DNA from: Sepiola atlantica
Lineage: Eukaryota; Mollusca; Cephalopoda; Sepiida; Sepiolidae
Assembly (NCBI GenBank): GCA_963556195.1
Contig: OY744544.1
Span: 47,162,484-47,226,483 of the forward strand
Length of the DNA stretch: 64,000 nucleotides
Direction of reading: 5' to 3'
Part shown: positions 1-11,522 of the stretch, piece after piece
How the letters are laid out: each line of letters begins with the position of its first letter
Numbering within the stretch: position 1 is the first letter of the stretch
Position numbers and translations under genes: made by a program
The notes under the pieces: model-generated
What the model was told of the DNA's origin: nothing
Databases searched by the model: none
The model's input: only the letters and a program-made list of their open reading frames with translations

Positions 1-613
1 TATTGGTACAATGCCACCCCGAAGGACGATGTGTCACCCCTGACAGCTCCTGCTAACATAACCCATAGTTACACGGTAAGACTGAAGGGCATCGATGTGG
101 TGTCCCCCGATGAGCCCGAACAGCAACACTTGTGTTACGAGGTGGGAGATCGTGTTTGGGCGAGAACTCCGAATGGACGGTGTACATCCCCTTATGCAGT
201 TGGACGTGTTACAGGTGTGATTAGCCCACATAATGTCCTCATTGATGGGATACCTCGACATGTAAGGGACCTACGACCCGTTATAGGCTCAACTACATCG
301 GAAAGTCGAAAGTGACAGTGATTCGTCCACTCAGAGTGCGCGAGTGATCACTATGAGCGGCGCAAATACCCCCATGCTTAGCACAGATGTATCGGGTGAT
401 TGTTCTGGAGACGAGTCATCGGAGGAGGAAGTTGTGGTCGCATCACCGCGGAGAAGGCCAGAGAGTCCAAGGCTTTGTACAAATGCATCGGATGCTCCCC
501 CTGCGGACGAGTTATCTGAGGAAGAAGTCGCTACAGTATAACCGCGAAGAAGCACCAGACAAAAAACACCTGCACCAGGTTGCCACATGTGTGATCATAA
601 AATCAGAGGGGGG
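1..613 (+). pseudogene. Ty3/gypsy-type integrase C-terminus and pol tail, 5' part outside window
   Basis: Reading from base 1, frame 1 is open and continues an integrase whose catalytic core lies off the left edge. It contains YWYNATPKDDVSPLTAP, then a C-terminal DNA-binding segment with VGDRVWARTPNG and a hydrophobic ending near RDLRPVIG. The same family is present on the minus strand at 58.4-61.7 kb (YWYNVTPKDGVSPVTAP), which supports the assignment. After the stop at 313-315 an acidic, Ser-rich tail continues in frame 2 (344-541), then a basic stretch resembling RRSTRQKTP, which is common at the end of gypsy pol. The frame change and the stop at 539-541 suggest decay or an assembly indel. 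A purine tract at about 603-613 abuts the LTR and is the likely polypurine tract. Confidence 0.75.
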
Positions 614-1070
614 TGTAACGGAGAGCGGCCGATTGAAGTAGATGCAGACACTTGTCGGCGCCGTTCAAAGAGGCAGCGTCTGCTATGCTTTGTGTGGGGG
701 GCGAACCCGAAAACCTTCGTTGCCAACATAAAAAGAAAGAGGAGTGGGAGGAGAGAGGGGTCAGAAAGTGAAATAAGATTTTAATTATTTTATTTGTTCA
801 TGCAATTAGGTTGTTTGCATGCGTGGGATTTTCGTTATAATAAGAGAGCGAAAAGTTAAGAGTCAGTTACTTTTTTTGTGGATATCGTTCTGAACGCGTA
901 TTGGAAAGCGAGCAAAAGAAAAGAGTGCTGGATTTTCTTTCATGTTGATTTGAAAGACGTCTTTTTTTATATATACAGTTGAGAGAGACGGTTTTTTTCC
1001 TGCCATTTGGACTTGATCTTGGCGACATCTCTATTTAAAGATTAGTTCGTTATTCTTTTTTTTTCTTACA
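614..1070 (+). mobile_element. 3' LTR of the gypsy element
   Basis: The segment starts TGTAAC directly after a purine-rich tract and ends TTACA, giving a perfect 5-bp terminal inverted repeat of the TG...CA type (457 bp). It contains a TATA-like stretch near 968-976. The internal pol region on its left ends just before it, as expected for a 3' LTR. The 5' LTR lies outside the window, so identity between LTRs and a target-site duplication cannot be tested. The right end is the less certain boundary. Confidence 0.6.
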
Positions 1071-1684
1071 TATGGGTTATAATACCTGAACTACATCTTC
1101 TAGTTACAACCTTACTGTAATCTCCTGTATTATGGTCAGAGGATTTTAAGTATGTTTTGTTCGTAACCTGAATTTCGTAGGCATCGTTATAGACTTGGGA
1201 GTTTTCATAAAGGATATGTTCATCTGGAAATTCTTCTAGCTACATTTACTACTATAGAGTTAATAATGGATCTTGAATGGTTAAAGGCTTTATGGACGTA
1301 ATATAAGTTTTGGTTAGGTTTAGTGAAAGGTTAAAATCTGTCAATCAATAGGTTAAGAGCTACGTCTAAAAAATTTACTATCTTGTTATTACAGTAAATT
1401 GTGATTTTCAAACCAAGGTTTTTAAACAGAGCGTGCATATTTTAGTCGTCTCGTATACTCGATCTAATGGTCAAAAGAGCATCATGCCTATATAGCCCAT
1501 CCTTCAAATCTATGTCGTCCTTGAAATGCTGATAAATCTCGTTCAGCAAAAACAAACTAACAAAATCTGTAACCTACAAAGAGTCAGTTATCCCATTAGA
1601 ATATTAAAATGGTTCATGTATTCTTCCTAGTCATAAATTAACCGTCAAACTGTATTATAGATTTTCTGGCCAATAGAATAAAGA
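1071..1684. other. unassigned AT-rich sequence
   Basis: No coding signature, tandem repeat or recognisable element was seen between the LTR and the satellite. Confidence 0.5.
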
Positions 1685-4600
1685 CTATTTCAATTGAAGT
1701 TATGTCAGAGTCGTATTTAGCCATAAGAATGGCCTTATTCTATAATATTTCAATGTAAGTTATGTCAGAGTCGTATTTAGCCATAAGAATGGCCTTATTC
1801 TATAATATTTCAATGTAAGTTATGTCAGAGTCGTATTTAGCCATAAGAATGGCCTTATTCTATAATATTTCAATTGAAGTTATGTCAGAGTGGTATTTAG
1901 CCATAAGAATGGCCTTATTCTATAATATTTCAATTGAAGTTATGTCAGAGTCGTATTTAACCATAAGAATGGCCTTATTCTATAATATTTCAATTGAAGT
2001 TATGTCAGAGTCGTCTTTAGCCATAAGAATGGCCTTATTCTATAATATTTCAATTGAAGTTATGTCAGGGTCCTATTTAGCCATAAGAATGGCCTTATTC
2101 TATAATATTTCAATTGAAGCTATGTCAGAGTCGTATTTAGAATGGCCTTATTCTATAATATTTCAATTGAAGTTATGTCAGAGTCGTCTTTAGCCATAAG
2201 AATGGCCTTATTCTATAATATTTCAATTGAAGCTATGTCAGAGTCGTATTTAGAATGGCCTTATTCTATAATATTTCAATTGAAGTTATGTCAGAGTAGT
2301 ATTTAGAATAGCCTTATTCTATAATATTTAAATTGATGTTATGTCAGAGTCGTACTTAGAAAGGCCTTATTCTATAATATTTCAATTGAAGTTATGTCAG
2401 AGTCGTATTTAGAATGGACTTATTCTATAATATTTCAATTGAAGTTATGTCAGAGTCCTATTTAGAATGGCCTTATTCTATAATATTTCAATTGAAGTTA
2501 TGTCAGAGTCCTATTTAGAATGGCCTTATTCTATAATATTTAAATTGAAGTTATGTCAGAGTAGTATTTAGAATGGCCTTATTCTATAATATTTCAATTG
2601 AAGTTATGTTAGAGTCGTATTTAGAATGGCCTTATTCTATAATATTTCAATTGAAGTTATGTCAGAGTAGTATTTAGAATGCCCTTATTCTATAATATTT
2701 CAATTGAAGTTATGTCAGAGTCCTATTTAGAAATGCCTGATTCTATGATATTTAATTCAAGTTATGTCAGAGTCCTATTAATAAATGCCTTATTCTATAA
2801 TATTTCAATAGAAGTTATGTCAGAGTCCTATATAGAAATGCCTTATTCTATAATATTTCAATTGAAGTTACGTCAGAGTCCTATTAAGAAATGCCTTATT
2901 CTATAATATTGCAATCGAAGTTATGTCAGAGTCCTATTAGGAAATGCCTTATTCTATAATATTTCAATTGAACTTATGTCAGAGTCCTATTAAGAAATGC
3001 CTTATTCTATAATATTTCAATTGAAGTTATGTCAGAGTCCTATTTAGAATGGCACTATTCTATAATATTTCAATTGAAGTTATGTCAGGGTCCTATTAAG
3101 AAATGCCTTATTCTATAATATTTCAATTGAAGTTATGTCAGAGTCCTATTTTGAATGGCATTGTTCTATAATATTGCAATTTAAGTTATGTCAGAGTCCT
3201 ATTAAGAAATGCCTTATTCTATAATATTTCAATTGAAGTTATGTCAGAGTCCTATTAAGAAATGCCTTATTCTATAATATTTCAATTGAAGTTATGCGAG
3301 AGTCCTATTAAGAAATGCCTTATTCTATAATATTTCAATTGAAGTTATGTCAGAGTCGTATAAAGAATGGTTTTATTCTATAATATTTCAATTGAAGTTA
3401 TGCTAGAGTCCTATTTAGAAATGCCTTATTCTATAATATTTCAATTGAAGTTATGCGAGAGTCCTATTTAGAATGGCCTTATTCTATAATATTTCAATTG
3501 AAGTTATGTCAGAGTCCTATTTAGAAATGCCTTATTCTATAATAATTCAATTGAAGTTATGTCAGAGTCGTATTTAGAATGACCTTATTCTATAATATTT
3601 TAAATGTAAGTTATGTGAGAGTCCTATTAAGAAATGTCTTATTCTATAATATTTCAAAGTAAGTTATGTCAGAGTCCTATTTAGAATGGCCTTATTTTAT
3701 AATATTTCAATTGAAGTTATGTCAGAGTTCTATTTAGAATGGACTTATTCTATAATATTTCAATTGAAGTTATGTCAGAGTCGTATAAAGAATGGTTTTA
3801 TTCTATAATATTTCAATTGAAGTTATGCTAGAGTCCTATTAAGAAATGCCTTATTCTATAATATTTCAATTGAAGTTATGCGAGAGTCCTATTTAGAATG
3901 GACTTATTCTATAATATTTCAATTGAAGTTATGTCAGAGTCCTATTAAGAAATGTCTTATTCTATAATATTTCAATTGAAGTTATGTCAGAGTCGTATTT
4001 AGAATGGACTTATTCTATAATATTTTAAATGTAAGTTATGTCAGAGTCCTATTAAGAAATGCTTTATTCTATAATATTTCAATGTAAGTTATGTCAGAGT
4101 CCTATTTAGAATGGCCTTCTTCTATAATATTTCAATTGAAGTTATGTCAGAGTCCTATTTAGAATGGCCTTATTCTATAATATTTCAATGTAAGTTATGT
4201 CAGAGTCCTATTTAGAATAAAGTTATTCTATAATATTTCAATTGAAGTTATGTCAGAGTTCTATTTAGAATGGACTTATTCTATAATATTTCAATTGCGG
4301 TTATGTCAGAGTTCTATTTAGAATGGACTTATTCTATAATATTTCAGTTGAAGTTATGTCAGAGTCCTATTTAGAATGGACTTATTCTATAATATTTCAA
4401 TTGAAGTTATGTCAGAGTTCTATTTAGAATGGACTTATTCTATAATATTTCAATTGAAGTTATGTCAGAGTTTTATTTAGAATGGACTTATTCTATATTT
4501 CAATTGAAGTTATGTCAGAGTCCTATTTAGAATGGACTTATTCTATAATATTTCAATTGAAGTTATGTCAGAGTTCTATTTAGAATGGACTTATTCTATA

Positions 4601-7600
4601 ATATTTCAATTGAGGTTATGTCAGAGTTCTATTTAGAATGGACTTATTCTATAATATTTCAATTGAAGTTATGTCAGAGTTCTATTTAGAATGGACTTAT
4701 TCTATAATATTTCAATTGAAGTTATGTCAGAGTCCTATTTAGAATGGACTTATTCTATAATATTTCAATTGAAGTTATGTCAGAGTCCTATTTAGAATGG
4801 ACTTATTCTATAATATTTCAATTGAAGTTATGTCAGAGTTCTATTTAGAATGGACTTATTCTATAATATTTCAATTGAAGTTATGTCAGACTTCTATTTA
4901 GAATGGACTTATTCTATAATATTTCAATTGAAGTTATGTCAGAGTCTTATTTACAGTGGACTTATTCTATAATATTTCAATGTAAGTTATGTCAGAGTTC
5001 TATTTAGAATGGACTTATTCTATAATATTTCAATTGAGGTTATGTCAGAGTTCTATTTAGAATGGACTTATTCTATAATATTTCATGTGAAGTTATGTCA
5101 GAGTTCTATTTAGAATGGACTTATTCTATAATATTTCAATTGAAGTTATGTCAGAGTCCTATTTAGAATGGACTTATTCTATAATATTTCAATTGAAGTT
5201 ATGTCAGAGTTCTATTTAGAATGGACTTATTCTATAATATTTCAATTGAAGTTATGTCAGAGTCCTATTTAGAATGGACTTATTCTATAATATTTCAATT
5301 GAAGTTATGTCAGAGTTCTATTTAGAATGGACTAATTCTATAATATTTCAATTGAAGTTATGTCAGAGTTCTATTTAGAATGGACTTATTCTATAATATT
5401 TCAATTGAAGTTATGTCAGAGTCCTATTTAGAATGGACTTATTCTATAATATTTCAATTGAAGTTATGTCAGAGTTCTATTTAGAATGGACTTATTCTAT
5501 AATATTTCAATTGAAGTTATGTCAGAGTTCTATTTAGAATGGACTTATTCTATAATATTTCAATTGAAGTTATGTCAGAGTTCTATTTAGAATGGACTTA
5601 TTCTATAATATTTCAATTGAAGTTATGTCAGAGTTCTATTTAGAATGGACTTATTCTATAATATTTCAATTGAAGTTATGTCAGAGTTCTATTTAGAATG
5701 GACTTATTCTATAATATTTCAATTGAAGTTATGTCAGAATCCTATTTAGAATGGACTTATTCTATAATATTTCAATGTAAGTTATGTCAGAGTCCTATTT
5801 AGAATGGACTTATTCTATAATATTTCAATTGAAGTTATGTCAGAGTTCTATTTAGAATGGACTTATTCTATAATATTTCAATTGCGGTTATGTCAGGGTT
5901 CAATTTAGAATGGACTTATTCTATAATATTTCAATTGAAGTTATGTCAGAGTCCTATTTAGAATGGACTTATTCTATAATATTTCAATTGAAGTTATGTC
6001 AGAGTTCTATTTAGAATGGACTTATTCTATAATATTTCAATTGAAGTTATGTCAGAGTTCTATTTAGAATGGACTTATTCTATATTTCAATTGAAGTTAT
6101 GTCAGAGTCCTATTTAGAATGGACTTATTCTATAATATTTCAATTGAAGTTATGTCAGAGTTCTATTTAGAATGGACTTATTCTATAATATTTCAATTGA
6201 AGTTATGTCAGAGTTCTATTTAGAATGGACTTATTATATAATATTTCAATTGAAGTTATGTCAGAGTTCTATTTAGAATGGACTTATTCTATAATATTTC
6301 AATTGAAGTTATGTCAGAGTCCTATTTAGAATGGACTTATTCTATAATATTTCAATTGAAGTTATGTCAGAGTTCTATTTAGAATGGACTTATTCTATAA
6401 TATTTCAATTGAAGTTATGTCAGAGTTCTATTTAGAATGGACTTATTCTATATTTCAATTGAAGTTATGTCAGAGTCCTATTTAGAATGGACTTATTCTA
6501 TAATATTTCAATTGAAGTTATGTCAGAGTTCTATTTAGAATGGACTTATTCTATAATATTTCAATTGAGGTTATGTCAGAGTTCTATTTAGAATGGACTT
6601 ATTCTATAATATTTCAATTAAAGTTATGTCAGAGTTCTATTTAGAATGGACTTATTCTATAATATTTCAATTGAAGTTATGTCAGAGTTCTATTTAGAAT
6701 GGACTTATTCTATAATATTTCAATTTAAGTTATTACAGAGTCCTATTTAGAATGGACTTATTCTATAATATTTCAATTGAAGTTATGTCAGAGTTCTATT
6801 TAGAATAGACTTATTCTATAATATTTCAATTGAAGTTATGTCAGAGTTCTATTTAGAATGGACTTATTCTATAATATTTCAATTGAAGTTATGTCAGAGT
6901 TCTATTTAGAATGGACTTATTCTATAATATTTCAATTGAAGTTATGTCAGAGTCCTATTTAGAATCGACTTATTCTATAATATTTCAATTGAAGTTATGT
7001 CAGAGTTCTATTTAGAATGGACTTATTCTATAATATTTCAATTGAAGTTATGTCAGAGTTCTATTTAGAATGGACTTATTCTATAATATTTCAATTGAAG
7101 TTATGTCAGAGTCCTATTTAGAATGGACTTATTCTATAATATTTCAATTGAAGTTATGTCAGAGTTCTATTTAGAATGGACTTATTCTATAATATTTCAA
7201 TTGAAGTTATGTCAGAGTCCTATTTAGAATGGACTTATTCTATAATATTTCAATGTAAGTTATGTCAGAGTCCTATTTAGAATGGACTTATTCTATAATA
7301 TTTCAATTGAAGTTATGTCAGAGTTTTATTTAGAATGGACTTATTCTATATTTCAATTGAAGTTATGTCAGAGTCCTATTTAGAATGGACTTATTCTATA
7401 ATATTTCAATTGAAGTTATGTCAGAGTTCTATTTAGAATGGACTTATTCTATAATATTTCAATTGAAGTTATGTCAGAGTCCTATTTAGAATGGACTTAT
7501 TCTATAATATTTCAATTGAAGTTATGTCAGAGTTCTATTTAGAATGGACTTATTCTTTAATATTTCAATTGAGGTTATGTCAGAGTTCTATTTAGAATGG

Positions 7601-10104
7601 ACTTATTCTATAATATTTCAATTGAAGTTATGTCAGAGTTCTATTTAGAATGGACTTATTCTATAATATTTCAATTGAAGTTATGTCAGAGTCCTATTTA
7701 GAATGGACTTATTCTATAATATTTCAATTGAAGTTATGTCAGAGTTCTATTTAGAATGGACTTATTCTATAATATTTCAATTGAAGTTATGTCAGAGTTC
7801 TATTTAGAATGGACTTATTCTATAATATTTCAATTGAAGTTATGTCAGAGTCCTATTTAGAATGGACTTATTCTATAATATTTCAATTGAAGTTATGTCA
7901 GAGTTCTATTTAGAATGGACTTATTCTATAATATTTCAATTGAAGTTATGTCAGAGTTCTATTTAGAATGGACTTATTCTATAATATTTCAATTGAAGTT
8001 ATGTCAGAGTCCTATTTAGAATGGACTTATTCTATAATATTTCAATTGAAGTTATGTCAGAGTTCTATTTAGAATGGACTTATTCTATAATATTTCAATT
8101 GAAGTTATGTCAGAGTTCTATTTAGAATGGACTTATTCTATAATATTTCAATTGAAGTTATGTCAGAGTTCTATTTAGAATGGACTTATTCTATAATATT
8201 TCAATTGAAGTTATGTCAGAGTTCTATTTAGAATGGACTTATTCTATAATATTTCAATTGAAGTTATGTCAGAGTCCTATTTAGAATGGACTTATTCTAT
8301 AATATTTCAATTGAAGTTATGTCAGAGTTCTATTTAGAATGGACTTATTCTATAATATTTCAATTGAAGTTATGTCAGAGTTCTATTTAGAATGGACTTA
8401 TTCTATAATATTTCAATTGAAGTTATGTCAGAGTTCTATTTAGAATGGACTTATTCTATAATATTTCAATTGAAGTTATGTCAGAGTTCTATTTAGAATG
8501 TACTTATTCTATAATATTTCAATTGAAGTTATGTCAGAGTTCTATTTAGAATGGACTTATTCTATAATATTTCAATTGAAGTTATGTCAGAGTCCTATTT
8601 AGAATGGACTTATTCTATAATATTTCAATTGAAGTTATGTCAGAGTTCTATTTAGAATGGACTTATTCTATAATATTTCAATTGAAGTTATGTCAGAGTC
8701 CTATTTAGAATGGACTTATTCTATAATATTTCAATGTAAGTTATGTCAGAGTCCTATTTAGAATGGACTTATTCTATAATATTTCAATTGAAGTTATGTC
8801 AGAGTTTTATTTAGAATGGACTTATTCTATATTTCAATTGAAGTTATGTCAGAGTCCTATTTAGAATGGACTTATTCTATAATATTTCAATTGAAGTTAT
8901 GTCAGAGTTCTATTTAGAATGGACTTATTCTATAATATTTCAATTGAAGTTATGTCAGAGTCCTATTTAGAATGGACTTATTCTATAATATTTCAATTGA
9001 AGTTATGTCAGAGTTCTATTTAGAATGGACTTATTCTATAATATTTCAATTGAGGTTATGTCAGAGTTCTATTTAGAATGGACTTATTCTATAATATTTC
9101 AATTGAAGTTATGTCAGAGTTCTATTTAGAATGGACTTATTCTATAATATTTCAATTGAAGTTATGTCAGAGTCCTATTTAGAATGGACTTATTCTATAA
9201 TATTTCAATTGAAGTTATGTCAGAGTTCTATTTAGAATGGACTTATTCTATAATATTTCAATTGAAGTTATGTCAGAGTTCTATTTAGAATGGACTTATT
9301 CTATAATATTTCAATTGAAGTTATGTCAGAGTCCTATTTAGAATGGACTTATTCTATAATATTTCAATTGAAGTTATGTCAGAGTTCTATTTAGAATGGA
9401 CTTATTCTATAATATTTCAATTGAAGTTATGTCAGAGTTCTATTTAGAATGGACTTATTCTATAATATTTCAATTGAAGTTATGTCAGAGTCCTATTTAG
9501 AATGGACTTATTCTATAATATTTCAATTGAAGTTATGTCAGAGTTCTATTTAGAATGGACTTATTCTATAATATTTCAATTGAAGTTATGTCAGAGTTCT
9601 ATTTAGAATGGACTTATTCTATAATATTTCAATTGAAGTTATGTCAGAGTTCTATTTAGAATGGACTTATTCTATAATATTTCAATTGAAGTTATGTCAG
9701 AGTTCTATTTAGAATGGACTTATTCTATAATATTTCAATTGAAGTTATGTCAGAGTCCTATTTAGAATGGACTTATTCTATAATATTTCAATTGAAGTTA
9801 TGTCAGAGTTCTATTTAGAATGGACTTATTCTATAATATTTCAATTGAAGTTATGTCAGAGTTCGATTTAGAATGGACTTATTCTATAATATTTCAATTG
9901 AAGTTATGTCAGAGTTCTATTTAGAATGGACTTATTCTATAATATTTCAATTGAAGTTATGTCAGAGTTCTATTTAGAATGGACTTATTCTATAATATTT
10001 CAATTGAAGTTATGTCAGAGTTCTATTTAGAATGGACTTATTCTATAATATTTGAATTGAAGTTATGTCAGAGTTCTATTTAGAATGGACTTATTCTATA
10101 ATAT
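1685..10104. repeat. 8.4 kb satellite array, 60-bp units grading into 53-bp units
   Basis: About 155 head-to-tail copies. The leftmost copies (to about 2135) are 60 bp and include CCATAAG before AATGGCC; all later copies lack 7 bp there, giving 53 bp, with some 54-bp variants carrying AAGAAATGCC between about 2880 and 4080. A few units lack a further 3 bp (TCTATATTTC instead of TCTATAATATTTC, e.g. 4492, 6079, 6447, 7344, 8825). Variation is highest on the left and falls sharply after about 4.2 kb, where units differ mainly by GAGTCC versus GAGTTC. Because 60 is a multiple of three the left edge is open in one frame, but this is not a gene. Confidence 0.98.
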
Positions 10105-10576
10105 AGGCGTAATTGACCAGTAGTATGAGTATATGACAAAATCTAAAAGTTTCATTTTGTATTTTAAGTTACTGAACCAATTAGATCCATAGAGTGTACT
10201 TTAATGTCTTTCTAAAGGTAGGAATTATTATTTCTAGTATATTTTGATTTCTAACCCTATGTCGGATCTTTAAGAGCAAATACGTCTGATGGATGGGTTG
10301 TAATTGAAGTCCGGTTTATGGTCTCTCAACATAAATATAGGGGTATCGGGCACTACGATTTCTGTTAATTTATCTATCTTAAGTCTAGAAAGTAGGGTCT
10401 CTTAGCTTCCGAATTAAATATATGAAAAGGCCCTATATGGGTATTTTTTACTTTCCTATTAATATATTAATTCACATATCCCCTTCATATATCATAGTTA
10501 TATTAAAACCTTGATTAGGTCTATAGTTTTCCCCAGATTCACTTACCCTATTGTTCCTCGACCCTTTTCTCCCTTT

Positions 10577-10579
<3 letters not shown>
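10105..10579. other. unassigned sequence right of the satellite
   Basis: Unique-looking AT-rich DNA; the satellite stops abruptly after TTCTATAATAT. No gene or element recognised. Confidence 0.5.

Positions 10580-10648
<69 letters not shown>
10580..10648. repeat. (TA)n microsatellite
   Basis: Pure TA dinucleotide run. Confidence 0.99.
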
Positions 10649-10649
<1 letters not shown>

Positions 10650-10769
10650 TTTAACGTAATGCAATGTTTCTACGTCGTGAGTGTAACACTATATGACTTG
10701 CTTTCTATAGTGTTCGTCTGCTGCCTTGACAATATAGATCTTAATTCTCTTTTATTTCTCGTGGTGATT

Positions 10770-10934
10770 ATTGGTAGCCGTGGCGAAAGATGCCGGGCTA
10801 CCGAGTCAGTGGTGACTTTGTGACCGGGATCGAATACTTCGATCAGCAGTAATTATTATCTCTCCTACAATGAAGACTGCGAAAGCAAGAAACACTAGTG
10901 TATGTAGGTAAACAATCATTAATATTAATTTATT

Positions 10935-10936
<2 letters not shown>
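10770..10936 (+). mobile_element. tRNA-headed SINE ending in a hammerhead motif, copy a
   Basis: An A-box-like TAGCCGTGGCGAAAGATGCC near 10775 and a B-box-like GGATCGAATAC at 10827-10837 mark a tRNA-derived pol III head. A short body (CAGCAGTAATTATTATC) follows, then the hammerhead motif at 10864-10908, then GTAAACAATC and a (TA)n tail from 10939. Copy d on the minus strand near 29.9-30.0 kb aligns through GAGTC, TGACTTTGTGA, CAGCAGTAA and CCTACA, so this is a family rather than a chance match. The exact 5' end is not fixed. Confidence 0.6.
10864..10908 (+). ncRNA. hammerhead ribozyme motif, type I, copy a (core substituted)
   Basis: Stem I 5' strand CCUACA (10864-10869) pairs with UGUAGG (10903-10908). 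The core reads AUGAAGA at 10870-10876 where CUGANGA is required, so C3 is substituted. Stem II is UGC-GAAA-GCA. GAAA follows at 10889-10892, then a 3-bp stem III CAC-UA-GUG (10893-10900) and UA before the predicted cleavage point between 10902 and 10903. The architecture is complete, but the C3 change should abolish or strongly reduce activity. Confidence 0.65.

Positions 10937-10938
<2 letters not shown>

Positions 10939-10984
<46 letters not shown>
10939..10984. repeat. (TA)n tail of SINE copy a
   Basis: Pure TA run directly 3' of the hammerhead SINE. Confidence 0.97.
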
Positions 10985-10987
<3 letters not shown>

Positions 10988-11039
10988 TAAATTCCTTTAT
11001 TCATAGAAACATTATTGGGTACATATATGCATATATGTT

Positions 11040-11188
11040 TCAGATGCGATCTCGATTGAAATCCAACTTCCTCAGGCAATCTCACTAACTTAACTAAGTA
11101 GCAGGGATAGTCCCTCTCATACTGATGATTGCAGGTTTGGCATGAAACACATGTGTATATGGGTAAATTTGACATTGATATTTATAAA

Positions 11189-11192
<4 letters not shown>
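11040..11192 (+). mobile_element. tRNA-type SINE ending in a hammerhead motif, copy b
   Basis: A B-box-like GATTGAAATCC lies at 11053-11063; the A box is not recognisable. The 3' part carries the hammerhead motif at 11116-11163, then GTAAATTTGAC, an AT-rich spacer and a (TA)n array at 11193. Order and spacing match copies a, c and d. The 5' half is too diverged to delimit, so the start is approximate. Confidence 0.5.
11116..11163 (+). ncRNA. hammerhead ribozyme, type I, conserved core intact (copy b)
   Basis: Stem I: CUCAUA (11116-11121) with UAUGGG (11158-11163), six pairs including one G-U. Core CUGAUGA at 11122-11128. Stem II contains UGC (11130-11132) and GCA (11140-11142). GAAA at 11144-11147. 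Stem III is CAC-AU-GUG (11148-11155), then U16.1 and A17 (11156-11157), with cleavage predicted between 11157 and 11158. All invariant core positions of the hammerhead consensus are present. The very short stem III is typical of motifs in retrotransposons, which usually need a dimer or tertiary contacts to cleave well. Confidence 0.75.

Positions 11193-11246
<54 letters not shown>
11193..11246. repeat. (TA)n tail of SINE copy b
   Basis: Pure TA run following the SINE 3' end. Confidence 0.97.
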
Positions 11247-11247
<1 letters not shown>

Positions 11248-11339
11248 CGAAGTTCCGAATACGTTCGTCGAACACTTTCGCCTAGTCTTCATTTTGTGCC
11301 CGCCTCTTGGTATATATAGATCTTGATTTCCCTTAATCA

Positions 11340-11500
11340 TGTGACAGACTTGTGTGTCAGAGTGGATATGGCGACTGCTAGTAGATTCTAGGATAACTCT
11401 GTGAGCCTGGTTCGCGCCGCCTGACTGTCTGAAAGTGTTACTTTCCTGCACTGATGATAGCAATAAGCTTGAAACACTAGCGTTGGTAGGTATAAAATAA
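11340..11500 (+). mobile_element. tRNA-type SINE ending in a hammerhead motif, copy c
   Basis: An A-box-like ATATGGCGACTGCTAGTAG starts near 11366 and a good B box, TGGTTCGCGCC, sits at 11408-11418. The hammerhead motif is at 11445-11490, followed by TATAAAATAA and a short (TA)n run (11502-11519). It is the third such unit in under 750 bp, and all three have the same orientation. Confidence 0.6.
11445..11490 (+). ncRNA. hammerhead ribozyme motif, type I, copy c (weakened stems)
   Basis: CUGAUGA at 11451-11457 and GAAA at 11471-11474 are intact. Stem II is AGC/GCU. Stem III CAC-UA-GCG has one A-C mismatch. Stem I pairs CCUGC with GUAGG, but the pair next to the core is A-G. H17 is U. The core is consensus; the helices suggest a decayed copy. 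Confidence 0.6.
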
Positions 11501-11522
11501 TTATATATATATATATATAGTA

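Noticed and set aside
1822..2906. Open frames of 75-123 codons in the satellite
   Set aside because: Generated by 60-bp units being a multiple of three; they end as soon as the unit length changes.
1685..10104. CRISPR-like array
   Set aside because: Units abut without unique spacers and the genome is animal; this is a satellite.
10551..10823. Tyr-Ile repeat proteins across the (TA)n arrays (many places)
   Set aside because: Translations of TA microsatellites, seen on both strands.
10770..10840. Genuine tRNA gene
   Set aside because: Boxes are diverged and the acceptor and anticodon arms do not pair; the context is a SINE.
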